Source: Methyloceanibacter sp. wino2
Lineage (GTDB): Bacteria > Pseudomonadota > Alphaproteobacteria > Rhizobiales > Methyloligellaceae
DNA: 64,000 nucleotides
Reading direction: 5' to 3'
NCBI RefSeq assembly: GCF_003071365.1
Contig: NZ_CP028960.1
Span: 1,488,001 to 1,552,000 of the forward strand
Numbering within the stretch: position 1 is the stretch's first letter; every line of letters starts with the position of its first letter. Below the pieces are notes generated by a model. The model did no database searches. It was not told the DNA's origin and worked only from the letters and a program-made list of their open reading frames with translations. Positions 1-8,330 of the stretch are shown here, piece by piece. The position numbers were made by a program, and so were the translations under genes.

Positions 1-32
1 CACTGAGACAAAACGACATTCCGGACGAGGTC

Positions 33-1262
33 ATGCGGCTCGCAGAGGAACTCAATGCCGCTTCGTCCTTCGGCTATAGACTGGCGGCAGCCAATACGGA
101 CCAGACCGCGTCCTCCCTCGCCCGGCGTTTCGCACCTGATAGCGTCCGGCAACGCGCCTCTGCCGCCGATCCCACCCGGCTGGCGCCCGTTGAACCCTCG
201 TCAAACCGTCCGGACACCAAGCCCCGGCGCTTTGTGCGGACAGCTGCCATCGGCCTTGCCTCTGTTGCGGCCTTGGCCGGCGGGATGATGTGGCTCGGGG
301 GTCTCGGCGATCTCGACCTGGATCGCGCGTTCCACGATGCGGGCCTCGTCACGCAAACGGACTCCGCGCCGCGCACATCCGCGGCGCTATCGATCGACGT
401 TCTTCCGCCTCGCTTCTCCGACCCGGCCCTCGCGCCGGACGGAGACGGCAAGGTCCGTACGGCGGCCCGGCCTGATGTGGCTCCCCCACTTTCGTCTGGG
501 TTCGCCGTGCGGGCCGGGGAGTCCGATCGCGTCGAAGGCTTGATGGCGCACGGGCAGAAGATGATCGACGTGGGCTACCTCGCCGGCGCGCGGGCCTATT
601 ACCGCCGGGCGGCGGAAGCCGGCAGCGGCGAGGCCGCCATCGCGGTGGGCGCCACCTACGATCCGAAGATCATCGCGCGCCTGGGCGTCCAGGGCATCAA
701 GCCCGACAGAACGGAAGCCGCCAAATGGTATGCGCGGGCCGCGGGCCTCGGCATTGCCGATCGGGAGACGACGCTCCAGGCTCTGACCGAACACTGGGGC
801 CAAGAGCCGCCAACTCCCAAGCAGACGGAGGTCATGGCGGCGGCCAGCCCCGCACTTGTCGTCTCCGCGCCCATCAAGAACCCTCTTGTGGGAACGCGGA
901 AGCCGCAGGTTGCCGACGACGTTGCGGAGCGGCAGCGACTTGCCAGCAACAGCGCCGCCCGGGCGAGCTCGGTCAGGCCGCAATTGCTGGCGTCCGAGGA
1001 AGAGCCGAAACCGGGGCCCTTGACCATGCTCATGCGCGCGGCCACCGGCCAGTCGGCTCAGGAAGAGTGGATGGAGGTCGCCAGCCCCGTGAACATTCGC
1101 AAGGGGCCCTCCTCGACCGCCGGAACCGACAAGGTTGCCCCGAGGGGCGCCAAATTCCGCGTGGTCGGCCGCGAGGGGAATTGGATCCGAGTCGCGGACC
1201 CGAAAACGGCAAAGGAGGGCTACATCTACAACCGCTTCCTGAAAGAGAGCAGCGCGCCCTAG
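33..1262 (+). CDS. Membrane-anchored Sel1-like/SH3 domain protein
   Basis: Unrecognised envelope protein of 409 residues as called. A single hydrophobic segment lies at about residues 70-91, after an N-terminal region rich in Ala, Arg and Ser. Residues about 160-255 look like Sel1/TPR-type helical repeats (YYRRAAEAGSG, AAKWYARAAGLG). Residues about 343-405 form a bacterial SH3 domain (VNIRKGPSS, GNWIRV, GYIYNRFL), a fold often used to bind cell wall peptides. The expected topology is cytoplasmic N-terminus with the repeats and SH3 in the periplasm, suggesting a cell-envelope scaffolding role (inference). The reading frame stays open to the left edge of the window, so the true start may lie outside and the gene may be 5'-partial here. 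Its stop overlaps the end of the convergent gene at 1259 by 4 bp. Confidence 0.75.
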   Translation: MRLAEELNAASSFGYRLAAANTDQTASSLARRFAPDSVRQRASAADPTRLAPVEPSSNRPDTKPRRFVRTAAIGLASVAALAGGMMWLGGLGDLDLDRAFHDAGLVTQTDSAPRTSAALSIDVLPPRFSDPALAPDGDGKVRTAARPDVAPPLSSGFAVRAGESDRVEGLMAHGQKMIDVGYLAGARAYYRRAAEAGSGEAAIAVGATYDPKIIARLGVQGIKPDRTEAAKWYARAAGLGIADRETTLQALTEHWGQEPPTPKQTEVMAAASPALVVSAPIKNPLVGTRKPQVADDVAERQRLASNSAARASSVRPQLLASEEEPKPGPLTMLMRAATGQSAQEEWMEVASPVNIRKGPSSTAGTDKVAPRGAKFRVVGREGNWIRVADPKTAKEGYIYNRFLKESSAP

Positions 1263-1849
1263 GCGTCCTTGACCGCAGGCGCCTTGTGCACCTGCCACGC
1301 GAGATAGGTGAGCGCGGCGCCTTCGCTGACGAGCAGTATGCCGAGCATCAATCCCAGGACCCAACTGGCCGTGAGCGGCATGTTCGCCCAAAGGATGAAG
1401 GCGAGGACGATGCCGACGACACCGCTTGCCAGCACCCATCCCCAATTGGGGAACGGGCGGATCGTCAGGGCGAAGATCACCTTCGCGATGCCTTCGACCA
1501 TGAAGTAGACGATCAGCAGCATCGTCATCACGAGAAGCCCGCTTTCGGGCGAGCGGAGCAGCAGCACGCCGATCAGGACCGCGAGCACGGCCGAGATCAG
1601 TTGCAGCCAGAAATGCGGGACGTTGGTAGCGCCGATCAAGCCGACCGCCTGCAGCACCCCGCTGATGATCAGCACCCATCCCAACAGGGACACGATCGCG
1701 ACGGACGCGAAGACGGGTGAAATGATCGCGAGCACGCCCGCGACGACGAGCAACACGCCCTGAATCAGGTACCAAAGGGAGTAACGCTTTACGGTCTCGC
1801 GCATCGCTTCGCGAAGCGCCGCAGCAGCTGCATCCACTGGAATAGCCAT
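1259..1849 (-). CDS. HdeD family membrane protein (DUF308)
   Basis: Small integral membrane protein of 196 residues with about six hydrophobic segments arranged as three similar helical pairs, the layout of the HdeD/DUF308 family. E. coli HdeD is linked to acid resistance at high cell density, but the biochemical role is unknown and may differ here. The start is chosen at the ATG preceded by AGGAGGG about 8 nt upstream. The protein begins with a short cytoplasmic tail followed by the first hairpin (LIQGVLLVVAGVLAIISPVF). It is convergent with the SH3 protein to the left and divergent from the MFS gene to the right, so it is probably monocistronic. Confidence 0.8.
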   Translation of the reverse strand: MAIPVDAAAAALREAMRETVKRYSLWYLIQGVLLVVAGVLAIISPVFASVAIVSLLGWVLIISGVLQAVGLIGATNVPHFWLQLISAVLAVLIGVLLLRSPESGLLVMTMLLIVYFMVEGIAKVIFALTIRPFPNWGWVLASGVVGIVLAFILWANMPLTASWVLGLMLGILLVSEGAALTYLAWQVHKAPAVKDA

Positions 1850-1924
1850 GGGTCGGGCCCTCCTCTAGGGTGTCGGTCGAATCACTCCTGTTCTTCACAG
1901 CAGCATACGCCAAGCGGAACCTCG

Positions 1925-3220
1925 ATGAAGCGTCATACAGACGAAGCCCTTGTGTCCGCGATCCGCAAAGCGACGTTCCGGCTGATTCCGTTCCTGTGCC
2001 TTGCGTATACGGTGAATTTTCTCGACCGGGTCAATGTGGGCTTCGCCGCCCTGCACATGAACGAGGATCTCGGGTTCTCGCCGGCGGTCTACGGCTTCGG
2101 CGCCGGGATCTTCTTTCTCGGCTACATCGCCTTCGAGATTCCGAGCAATCTCGCACTCCGGCGTTTCGGCGCCCGGATTTGGATCGCGCGCATCATGATC
2201 TCGTGGGGCATTGTCGCCTGCGCCATGGCGTTCGTTCACTCGGAGACTAGTTTCTACGTGACCCGCGCGCTGCTCGGCATCGCCGAAGCGGGCTTCTTCC
2301 CGGGCATCATTCTATATCTGACGTACTGGTTCCCGGCGGCCGAGCGCGCCCGCATCGTCGCGCTGTTCATGGCCTCGGTGCCGCTCGCGACCGTAGTCGG
2401 CGGCCCGATCTCGGGCGCTTTGCTCGAAATGCACGGCTTTCTCGGGTTCAAGGGCTGGCAATGGCTGTTCGTGATCGAAGGCTTGCCGGCGATCATTCTT
2501 GGCATCCTCTCGTTGAAGGTTCTCACCGACCGGCCGTCCGAGGCGGCATGGCTGACTCTCGATGAGAAAACCGCGCTGTCGGGCGCACTGGCCCGCGAAG
2601 CGAAGGAGACGGAGGCGGTGGGCTACGCGGACCTGCGCACGGCGTTGACGCGCCCGCGCGTGCTGGCGCTGGGCTGCCTCTACTTCCTCATGGTCACCGG
2701 CCTTTACGGCATCGGCTTCTGGATGCCGCAGGTTATCAGCGGTTTCGGACTGGACTCGCTCGCCGTCGGTTTTCTAACCGCGATCCCCTACCTGTTCGCC
2801 GCCGTCGCCATGGTGGTTTGGGGCCGGCATTCGGACCGCACGGGCGAGCGGCGCTGGCACATCGCCCTGCCGCTCTTCCTGGCCGCCGCGTCCTTCGCGT
2901 GGTCGGCCTATTCGGGTCCGCTCGTCCCCACCATGGTCGCGTTGACGATTGCCACGCTCGGCTTCTATGCGGCTTTCGGACCGTTCTGGGCGCTTCCGAC
3001 GGCGCTCCTGACGGGGGCCGGTGCGGCGGCTGGCATCGCCCTCGTCAACTCCATGGGGAACGCCGCCGGTTTCGCCGGACCCTATATCGTCGGTTTGCTG
3101 AAGGAGGCGACGGGAAGCTTTTCGGCAGCGCTCCTGTTTATTGCTGTCGCGCTCGCCCTCGGCGGTCTGATGGCGCTGGGATTCCGGGACCCGCGACCCG
3201 CCGCCGAAACGCCGGCCTAG
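1925..3220 (+). CDS. MFS transporter, anion:cation symporter (ACS) family
   Basis: Inner-membrane secondary transporter of 431 residues with about 12 membrane segments. The N-terminal part carries the ACS-family signature region (FLDRVNVGFAALHM, then GAGIFFLGYIAFEIPSNL), typical of proton-coupled carriers for organic anions such as tartrate, phthalate, glucarate or 4-hydroxyphenylacetate. The substrate cannot be told from sequence, and no catabolic genes lie next to it to suggest one. Length matches the family (about 420-450). The gene ends overlapping by 4 bp the end of the convergent AI-2E family gene, so it is probably a single-gene transcription unit. Confidence 0.85.
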   Translation: MKRHTDEALVSAIRKATFRLIPFLCLAYTVNFLDRVNVGFAALHMNEDLGFSPAVYGFGAGIFFLGYIAFEIPSNLALRRFGARIWIARIMISWGIVACAMAFVHSETSFYVTRALLGIAEAGFFPGIILYLTYWFPAAERARIVALFMASVPLATVVGGPISGALLEMHGFLGFKGWQWLFVIEGLPAIILGILSLKVLTDRPSEAAWLTLDEKTALSGALAREAKETEAVGYADLRTALTRPRVLALGCLYFLMVTGLYGIGFWMPQVISGFGLDSLAVGFLTAIPYLFAAVAMVVWGRHSDRTGERRWHIALPLFLAAASFAWSAYSGPLVPTMVALTIATLGFYAAFGPFWALPTALLTGAGAAAGIALVNSMGNAAGFAGPYIVGLLKEATGSFSAALLFIAVALALGGLMALGFRDPRPAAETPA

Positions 3221-5229
3221 GTCGCCGTAGCCGGGGACGCGTTCTGGCTCTGCACGGTGTCATCGGACGGGGTGAGCGGCCTTCCCATCGCGGCGTCCTC
3301 GCAAATCCCGACCGCTTCATGCAGCGTTGATGCATAGGCATCCGCATGCACCACGTCGAGGAGCTTGCGCCGGGACTCGGCGTCCTCGTCCTCATCCTCC
3401 CGCTCCCAGTAGGCGACCAGGATCAACGTTCCATCGGGCAAGATGCGGCGCAGGCGCCGCACCACGTAGCGAATCTCGACTGGCCCTCCGCCGAAGCCGA
3501 GATAGGACAGGCACACGAGTTTCGCGGGCGTCTCGGTCAGGGCCTCGATCGCGCCGGCGGCGAGCGCGCCGGGTCCGCGCACCTCGGCCTTCATGCCACG
3601 TTTCTCCAGTGCGCGGCCGAGAGCTAGCGCCGCTGCCTTGTCGAGACCGTTCCGCCCGCCAATGCACAAGATCGGTGTGTCGACGGTCCACCCGGCTGCG
3701 AAGTCGTTCGGGTCGACCACCTGAGCGTCCTCGGTCTCGGGCTCGTCGGCGGGCTTGCCGTTCTTGACGGGATCGGCGCCAACCCGTTCCAGGTGACGGC
3801 GCAGCCGCGAGAACCAACGCTTCGGTTCGTACTCGTCGAGATTCTCGAGGATCTCGGAAACCGTGGTCGCGATCCGCTCTGTTTGCTTTTCGCTCAGAGT
3901 CCCGCGCGCCAGGTCCCGCTCGGCGATCCCGAGCCCGCCAAGCGCAACCTCATCGAGATAGGTGAGAAGGCTCTGGTCCTTGAGCGCGAGTTCGGCCTGG
4001 TAGGTCGCGTTGGAGGAATCGCCGATCAGAACGTGCCGGTAGAAGCTTTCCGATGGCAGCAAGGCGGGCTGGTCCCCAAGCAGCACGTCGAAGAAGCGCA
4101 ACCCATCCACATGGCGGCCGAGCACCGCGAGACAAACCGTGATGGGCGTGGCGATGATGAGGCCGACCGGTCCCCAAAGCCACGTCCAGAACACTTGGCT
4201 GACGATCACGGCGACCGGCGTCACACCGGTACCGCGCCCATAGACCAGCGGCTCGACAATCTGCCCCATGGTGAATTCGCCCACCACGAACAGGGCGATC
4301 ACCACGAGAACGAGAGTCCAGCCTGGATCGATGGCCGCGGCGATCAGGACCGGGATGGCGGCGGCAATGTAGGAGCCCACGTAGGGGACGAAGCGCATCA
4401 CCATCGCAAGGATGCCCCAGGCGACGGGACTGGGCATGCCGACGGCCCACAGCGCGATGCCGATGAACGTGCCGTAGGCCGCATTCACGAGCACCTGGCG
4501 CAGGAAGTAGCCGCTGAGCCGCGTCGCGGCCTCGCTCATGGTCGACGTCGCGCGCTGCAGGTCGGTACCGCCGAACAGGCGGATGATCCTGTCCCGCAAG
4601 TCCTCGCGCTCGAGAAGAAAGAAGACCACGAACAGAAGGATGATGCCTGCCGTCGCGAGCGGCGGCAGAACCTTGCCCGCTATGGATCGGTAGAAATCGA
4701 GACCCGTGGGCGCGGGCACACGGATCTCGACCGGGATGGGCTCCGGTTCGGAGCTGTCCTCGGTAATCTCGACGTGACCGGGCTTGGTGCCCTCGACCTC
4801 CGTGGGCCGGTCCAACTGGCTCTCGAGCTCCGAGAGTACGTCACCCGCCTTTGTGAGCACCTGGGACTCCGCCGTGGTCTCCCGCAGCATCTGGATCTTT
4901 TGCGACAGCGTAAAGCGGTAGCTCGGCAGGTTACCCGCAAGCTTCGTCGCCTCGTGGGAGATCATCCAGCCGAGGCCGCCGAGAATCGAGAATGCCACCG
5001 CCACGACGACGACCACGGCCAGGATTCGTGGCACTTTGATGCGCTGGAGAAGAAGCAGCGGCGGCGTGAGCACGAAGCTCAGCAGGATCGCGACCGCCAA
5101 GGGGAGCAGGACTTCTTGTGCGAAATACAGGCCGCCGATCACGATGGCCGCGATCAGAAGCCCTTGGAGAACATTGGCACGGCTGTCTGCCGCGGTCTGC
5201 CCGGCCGGCAAAGGCGAACGGGGCGTCAT
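3217..5229 (-). CDS. AI-2E/PerM family transporter with C-terminal Rossmann-like extension
   Basis: Protein of 670 residues, roughly twice the usual family length. Residues about 20-385 are the AI-2E transporter (PerM/YdiK/TqsA) fold with several long hydrophobic helices and the conserved region around GPVGLIIATPITVCLAV. The periplasmic-type loop between the second and third membrane groups contains a Glu/Pro-rich stretch (about residues 140-175). After a linker, residues about 513-620 look like a cytoplasmic alpha/beta domain (TPILCIGGRNGLDKAAALAL, LVCLSYLGFGGGP, GTLILVAYW) resembling B12-binding or response-type Rossmann folds but lacking the DxHxxG cobalamin motif. The start ATG has GGGAG 6 nt upstream. 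The family name reflects E. coli TqsA; many members export other solutes or ions, so quorum-sensing function should not be assumed. Confidence 0.82.
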   Translation of the reverse strand: MTPRSPLPAGQTAADSRANVLQGLLIAAIVIGGLYFAQEVLLPLAVAILLSFVLTPPLLLLQRIKVPRILAVVVVVAVAFSILGGLGWMISHEATKLAGNLPSYRFTLSQKIQMLRETTAESQVLTKAGDVLSELESQLDRPTEVEGTKPGHVEITEDSSEPEPIPVEIRVPAPTGLDFYRSIAGKVLPPLATAGIILLFVVFFLLEREDLRDRIIRLFGGTDLQRATSTMSEAATRLSGYFLRQVLVNAAYGTFIGIALWAVGMPSPVAWGILAMVMRFVPYVGSYIAAAIPVLIAAAIDPGWTLVLVVIALFVVGEFTMGQIVEPLVYGRGTGVTPVAVIVSQVFWTWLWGPVGLIIATPITVCLAVLGRHVDGLRFFDVLLGDQPALLPSESFYRHVLIGDSSNATYQAELALKDQSLLTYLDEVALGGLGIAERDLARGTLSEKQTERIATTVSEILENLDEYEPKRWFSRLRRHLERVGADPVKNGKPADEPETEDAQVVDPNDFAAGWTVDTPILCIGGRNGLDKAAALALGRALEKRGMKAEVRGPGALAAGAIEALTETPAKLVCLSYLGFGGGPVEIRYVVRRLRRILPDGTLILVAYWEREDEDEDAESRRKLLDVVHADAYASTLHEAVGICEDAAMGRPLTPSDDTVQSQNASPATAT

Positions 5230-5359
5230 GGCGATCTCCCGGCCGCGGCGGAGCGCGCGGCATCAGAGCCTAGAGTGCCGTTCCTGTCAGGAAAGCTCAA
5301 GCAAGGACGCAGGCGAGCCGGGCGCTGTCTGTGGACGATTCACCGCTCGGAACGAGGGC

Positions 5360-6295
5360 CTAGCCGAGTTCGTCGCCGCGCTCCATGGGCCGGAACATCT
5401 CGCCCGTGTCCAACGTTTCGGCGTTGCAGAAATACTGGAAGATCGTGCGGCGGCGGCGGTCGAAGACATCGTAATAGCCGGCTGCACCCCAGACGAGGAT
5501 CGTCGCTTCGCCATTCGTCACGCGGTCGGCTAGCTTGGGCGTCGAGTCGCATTGCACGATCAGTGTCGTGGTCCCGTCCCGGCCGACACGCGGACGCGAC
5601 GATGCGGGCGCCGAATCATCGGGAACGGCCTTTACCGGCAGGTCCGCTTCGTCGGCAATGTCGACGACCTCCATCTCGGCCAGGGTTTCGAGCTTGAACG
5701 CCGGCGTATGACCCGAGTTGCGGAAGGTGACCTTCACTTTGACGATGCCGTCCGCCTCCGGCGTCTCGACGAATTCGAGCGAGTCCACATCCACATAGGC
5801 GCGCAGCTCGGCTTCGTGGTCGCCGGTCCTCGGCGCAGGCGTCAACCGCGCCGGCGCGGCGCCGCCCTCGGCGGCCCGGCGTGCCGCGAGCGCGGCGGTG
5901 ATGATGGGCCACAGCATCAGGAGCAAGATCACAAGGGCAACCAGGCCGATCAGCATGATCAGCCGCGTCAGCCGTGCCGTGCTCTCGGATGCGTCCGCCG
6001 CACGCGATTGCTGGCAGACGTCGGCTTGATAGGGATGCTGGACGTTCGCGCACGGTTTCGAGATGTCCCATGCAGCCTTCGGCTCTTCGGCGTCCTCTTC
6101 CGCTTCTTCGCTCGTTGGCTCGGTTTGCTCCGTGGCGGTCTCGGCATCGTCCGGCGCGTCTTGGGCCCGAGCCGCAGGGGTCCCTAAGACGATCAGGCAG
6201 AGCGACAAGAACACGGCGAAGGTGAAACAAGACCTGCCGAGACAAGACCCGGCGAGACAAACCCTGGCGAAGGCTTTCTGAAGCGAAGACGTCAT
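5360..6295 (-). CDS. Secreted or membrane protein of unknown function
   Basis: Unrecognised protein of about 311 residues. The chosen ATG is followed by a signal-like hydrophobic segment ending at ARAQ, an acidic linker rich in Glu/Thr/Ala, a Cys pair (KPCANVQ and DVCQQS) and then one membrane helix (IMLIGLVALVILLLMLWPII). The C-terminal half looks like a beta-sandwich (RAYVDVDSLEF, VKVTFRNSGHTPAF) similar to domains found in many alphaproteobacterial membrane proteins with an immunoglobulin-like tail. The reading frame continues upstream to 6403, but the residues there are charged and unlike a leader, so the internal start is preferred; no strong ribosome binding site supports either. Function unknown. 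Confidence 0.6.
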   Translation of the reverse strand: MTSSLQKAFARVCLAGSCLGRSCFTFAVFLSLCLIVLGTPAARAQDAPDDAETATEQTEPTSEEAEEDAEEPKAAWDISKPCANVQHPYQADVCQQSRAADASESTARLTRLIMLIGLVALVILLLMLWPIITAALAARRAAEGGAAPARLTPAPRTGDHEAELRAYVDVDSLEFVETPEADGIVKVKVTFRNSGHTPAFKLETLAEMEVVDIADEADLPVKAVPDDSAPASSRPRVGRDGTTTLIVQCDSTPKLADRVTNGEATILVWGAAGYYDVFDRRRRTIFQYFCNAETLDTGEMFRPMERGDELG

Positions 6296-6430
6296 GATGA
6301 TGCGCTGAACAATTTCCCCAACCGCGCCGATCCTATGCGCCGAAACGCGGCTTGTCTCGCCCCGCGGCCCGCTTTCGGCAAACTTCTTTTCAAATTGTCT
6401 CAAATTGAAACGATTTGCCGATGAGCCAAC

Positions 6431-6460
6431 AAAAAGGCCCCGGGCATGGGCCCGGGGCCT
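6431..6460 (-). terminator. Rho-independent terminator of the amidase gene
   Basis: A perfect 11-bp stem (AGGCCCCGGGC / GCCCGGGGCCT) with a 4-nt loop lies 25 nt downstream of the amidase stop at 6486. On the minus strand it is followed immediately by TTTTT, the classic intrinsic terminator layout. Confidence 0.9.
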
Positions 6461-6485
6461 GAACGATCCATTCGTCTACCGCCGG

Positions 6486-7604
6486 CTAGTTGGCCGAGAC
6501 AGGCTTCCCGTCGCCGGAAACATCCTCAACTTCTTGCTCGGAGTCCTGCACGTTGATGATGCTGATCTTACCCTTGGCTGTTTCGAGGGCCGTCTTCAGG
6601 TCGATCATACGAATCCCCTGATCCTGACGCGTGCGCACGTAGTACCGCAGATTTTCCAGGTCGTTGACGCTAGTCCACTCGGTGATCTCGGGAGGAAGCT
6701 TCGGGTTGCCGTAGATGATCGAGCCTTTCGGAAGGTCGAACTGGTTCAGGATATGGAACGCCGAGAACACGGCGTCCTGCGCCGTCTCACTCGGTGTCGC
6801 GTTCTGGCTAAAAAGCGCGGCGCGCACGAAGCGCGACGGCGGCGTGAAGTCGCCGGGCAGGCCGAGCATGCCGGACCCCGATCCGGTCTGCTTGATCGTG
6901 ATCGGACCCAGCTTCTCCGTGCCCACGTCCTTAGGCGTCAGGTTCACGTAGTTCCCCAGATTGGTCATCTGCCAGTCGTAGGGCGGCGTGTTGGTCATGA
7001 CGCCCAGCGGAGCCTCGGTGACTTTGAGTTCGCCGTCGATAGGCTCCACGGCGATGGACTTGCCCGTCTTGTCCTGCACGAAGAAGTGCACGGGGAGCGA
7101 CTGACCCTCGGCGCTGCCGAAGCCGGGCATGGGCGTGTCCACCATGTCAATGTCCTTGACGGCATCCGCGACCTCGTCGACCGTCGCGAAGTTGCCGAGA
7201 ACCCAGGCGCCGAAATCCTGCGGAGCGAGCGACTTGTCGGCATTCTCCTTCGTCGACTCCGCGTATTTCGCGTCGCCCGGAAAATAGAACAGGCCGATCG
7301 ACAACCCTTGCTCGTTCAGACCGTCAGCGATCAGGTAGGTCGACCCGATGCCGTTCATGCCGGCGAAGCCGTACTTGGCCTTGTAGCTCATTCCCTTGCT
7401 TCCGTCGGGAAGCGTAGCGGCGAACTCGTTGCCGGCCGGCACGACGAGAACGTTAGACTTGAGGGGAAAACCGAACTCGAGAGTACGGCCACGAATGGCG
7501 GCGCCATCTTGCGCCTTGAGGCTAATGCCCGTGCAGGAAAAAGCCGGCGTTGTCGCTAACGCGAGCGAAGCGGCAAAGACGTAAGTTGCAGCGCGTCGGA
7601 TCAT
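6486..7604 (-). CDS. Periplasmic linear amide C-N hydrolase (choloylglycine hydrolase/penicillin V acylase family)
   Basis: Ntn-hydrolase of 372 residues. A Sec signal peptide ends at PAFS, exposing Cys24 as the new N-terminus (CTGIS); this Cys is the catalytic nucleophile of the bile salt hydrolase/penicillin V acylase family. Further family landmarks are AAIRGRTLEFGF just after the nucleophile, NTPPYDWQ in the middle, and GLPGDFTPPSRFVRAA, closely like the GLPGD-SRF-R motif that supplies the conserved Arg. In Gram-negative bacteria such enzymes hydrolyse amides such as N-acyl homoserine lactones or penicillin V; the substrate here is unknown. The start ATG at 7604 has AAGGAG about 7 nt upstream, and upstream in-frame codons lack a leader. 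The gene is monocistronic, with its own terminator at 6431-6460. Confidence 0.88.
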   Translation of the reverse strand: MIRRAATYVFAASLALATTPAFSCTGISLKAQDGAAIRGRTLEFGFPLKSNVLVVPAGNEFAATLPDGSKGMSYKAKYGFAGMNGIGSTYLIADGLNEQGLSIGLFYFPGDAKYAESTKENADKSLAPQDFGAWVLGNFATVDEVADAVKDIDMVDTPMPGFGSAEGQSLPVHFFVQDKTGKSIAVEPIDGELKVTEAPLGVMTNTPPYDWQMTNLGNYVNLTPKDVGTEKLGPITIKQTGSGSGMLGLPGDFTPPSRFVRAALFSQNATPSETAQDAVFSAFHILNQFDLPKGSIIYGNPKLPPEITEWTSVNDLENLRYYVRTRQDQGIRMIDLKTALETAKGKISIINVQDSEQEVEDVSGDGKPVSAN

Positions 7605-7790
7605 GGAACATCTCCTTGGACGAAACTCGGCACGAGAATGCGCTGCGGCTGTGAAAGCTGCGTTAAGCGGCCTCGCAACTTCCACAGAAGGTTATCGAGG
7701 ACCGGCGAAACCCACTCGAATTTTCGTAAAAGCTTTGCCGAGCCCGTCGCACCGAACCGACGGCGCGCTCAATGAGAAGACACCTCGACG

Positions 7791-7823
7791 GATAAAGACG
7801 GGACCGCGATACGCGGCCCCGTC
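7791..7823 (-). terminator. Probable terminator of the cytochrome c gene
   Basis: A 12-bp stem with one G-U wobble on the minus-strand transcript (GACGGGGCCGCG / CGCGGUCCCGUC, 3-nt loop) followed by TTTATC. It lies about 68 nt downstream of the cytochrome c stop at 7891. Confidence 0.7.
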
Positions 7824-7890
7824 TCGAGATTTCAGACACGTCAGGTCAGGCGCCGGAACCTGTTCTCAGATACCGCCGCTCTCTCGCGTC

Positions 7891-8223
7891 CTATTTGAGG
7901 GTCTCGATATAGGCCGCGACGTCGGCAACATCGTCATCCGTGCCCAGCATCTTGGCCATGGGGGCCATCTGCTGGCCATGCGTGTCCTTGGGGTTGGCGC
8001 CACGCACACCCGTCTTGAAGTTGTTCAGCTGCCGGACCGTATACCAGGCCGGCATGCCGGCTATCGGCGGCGCGCCGAGCGCCTCGTTGCCGGCCCCGGT
8101 CGGCCCGTGGCAGGCCGCGCAGGTCGCATATAGCTGTTTTCCGTGATCGGCGTCGGCGGCGAAGGCGTCCGACGCGGAGAAAGCCGCAATGGCAGCGGCC
8201 GCAAGTACCAGATGTTTCGTCAT
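7891..8223 (-). CDS. Class I c-type cytochrome, periplasmic
   Basis: Small cytochrome of 110 residues. The signal peptide is MTKHLVLAAA...DAFA, cleaved before ADADHG. The heme c attachment motif CAACH is at residues 35-39, and a distal Met in the QMAPMAKML stretch probably acts as the sixth ligand. The domain closes with the typical helix DVADVAAYIETLK. Such short cytochromes (like cyt c553/c4 halves) shuttle electrons in the periplasm between a dehydrogenase or the bc1 complex and an oxidase; no partner gene is adjacent, so the redox partner is unknown. The gene appears monocistronic with a terminator at 7791-7823. Confidence 0.9.
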   Translation of the reverse strand: MTKHLVLAAAAIAAFSASDAFAADADHGKQLYATCAACHGPTGAGNEALGAPPIAGMPAWYTVRQLNNFKTGVRGANPKDTHGQQMAPMAKMLGTDDDVADVAAYIETLK

Positions 8224-8330
8224 ACCCAGCTCCCGAAACGATTTTTATGCAAACGAAGTCGAGATAGGGCTGATTTTACCGCGTGTTTCCGCGATGGAGA
8301 AGGGACGCATGGGTGGAAATCGGGGCCGGA

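Noticed and set aside
387-1913. 508-codon open frame on the minus strand
   Set aside because: It spans the SH3 protein gene antisense and out of frame with HdeD, is Arg/Ala/Gly-rich and has no recognisable motif; a high-GC shadow.
3217-5229. Quorum-sensing function from the AI-2E name
   Set aside because: No luxS or lsr genes are present and the family transports diverse solutes; only the fold is supported.
3793-5697. 634-codon open frame on the plus strand
   Set aside because: Antisense to the AI-2E protein, with Arg/His/Asp-rich composition expected of a shadow frame.
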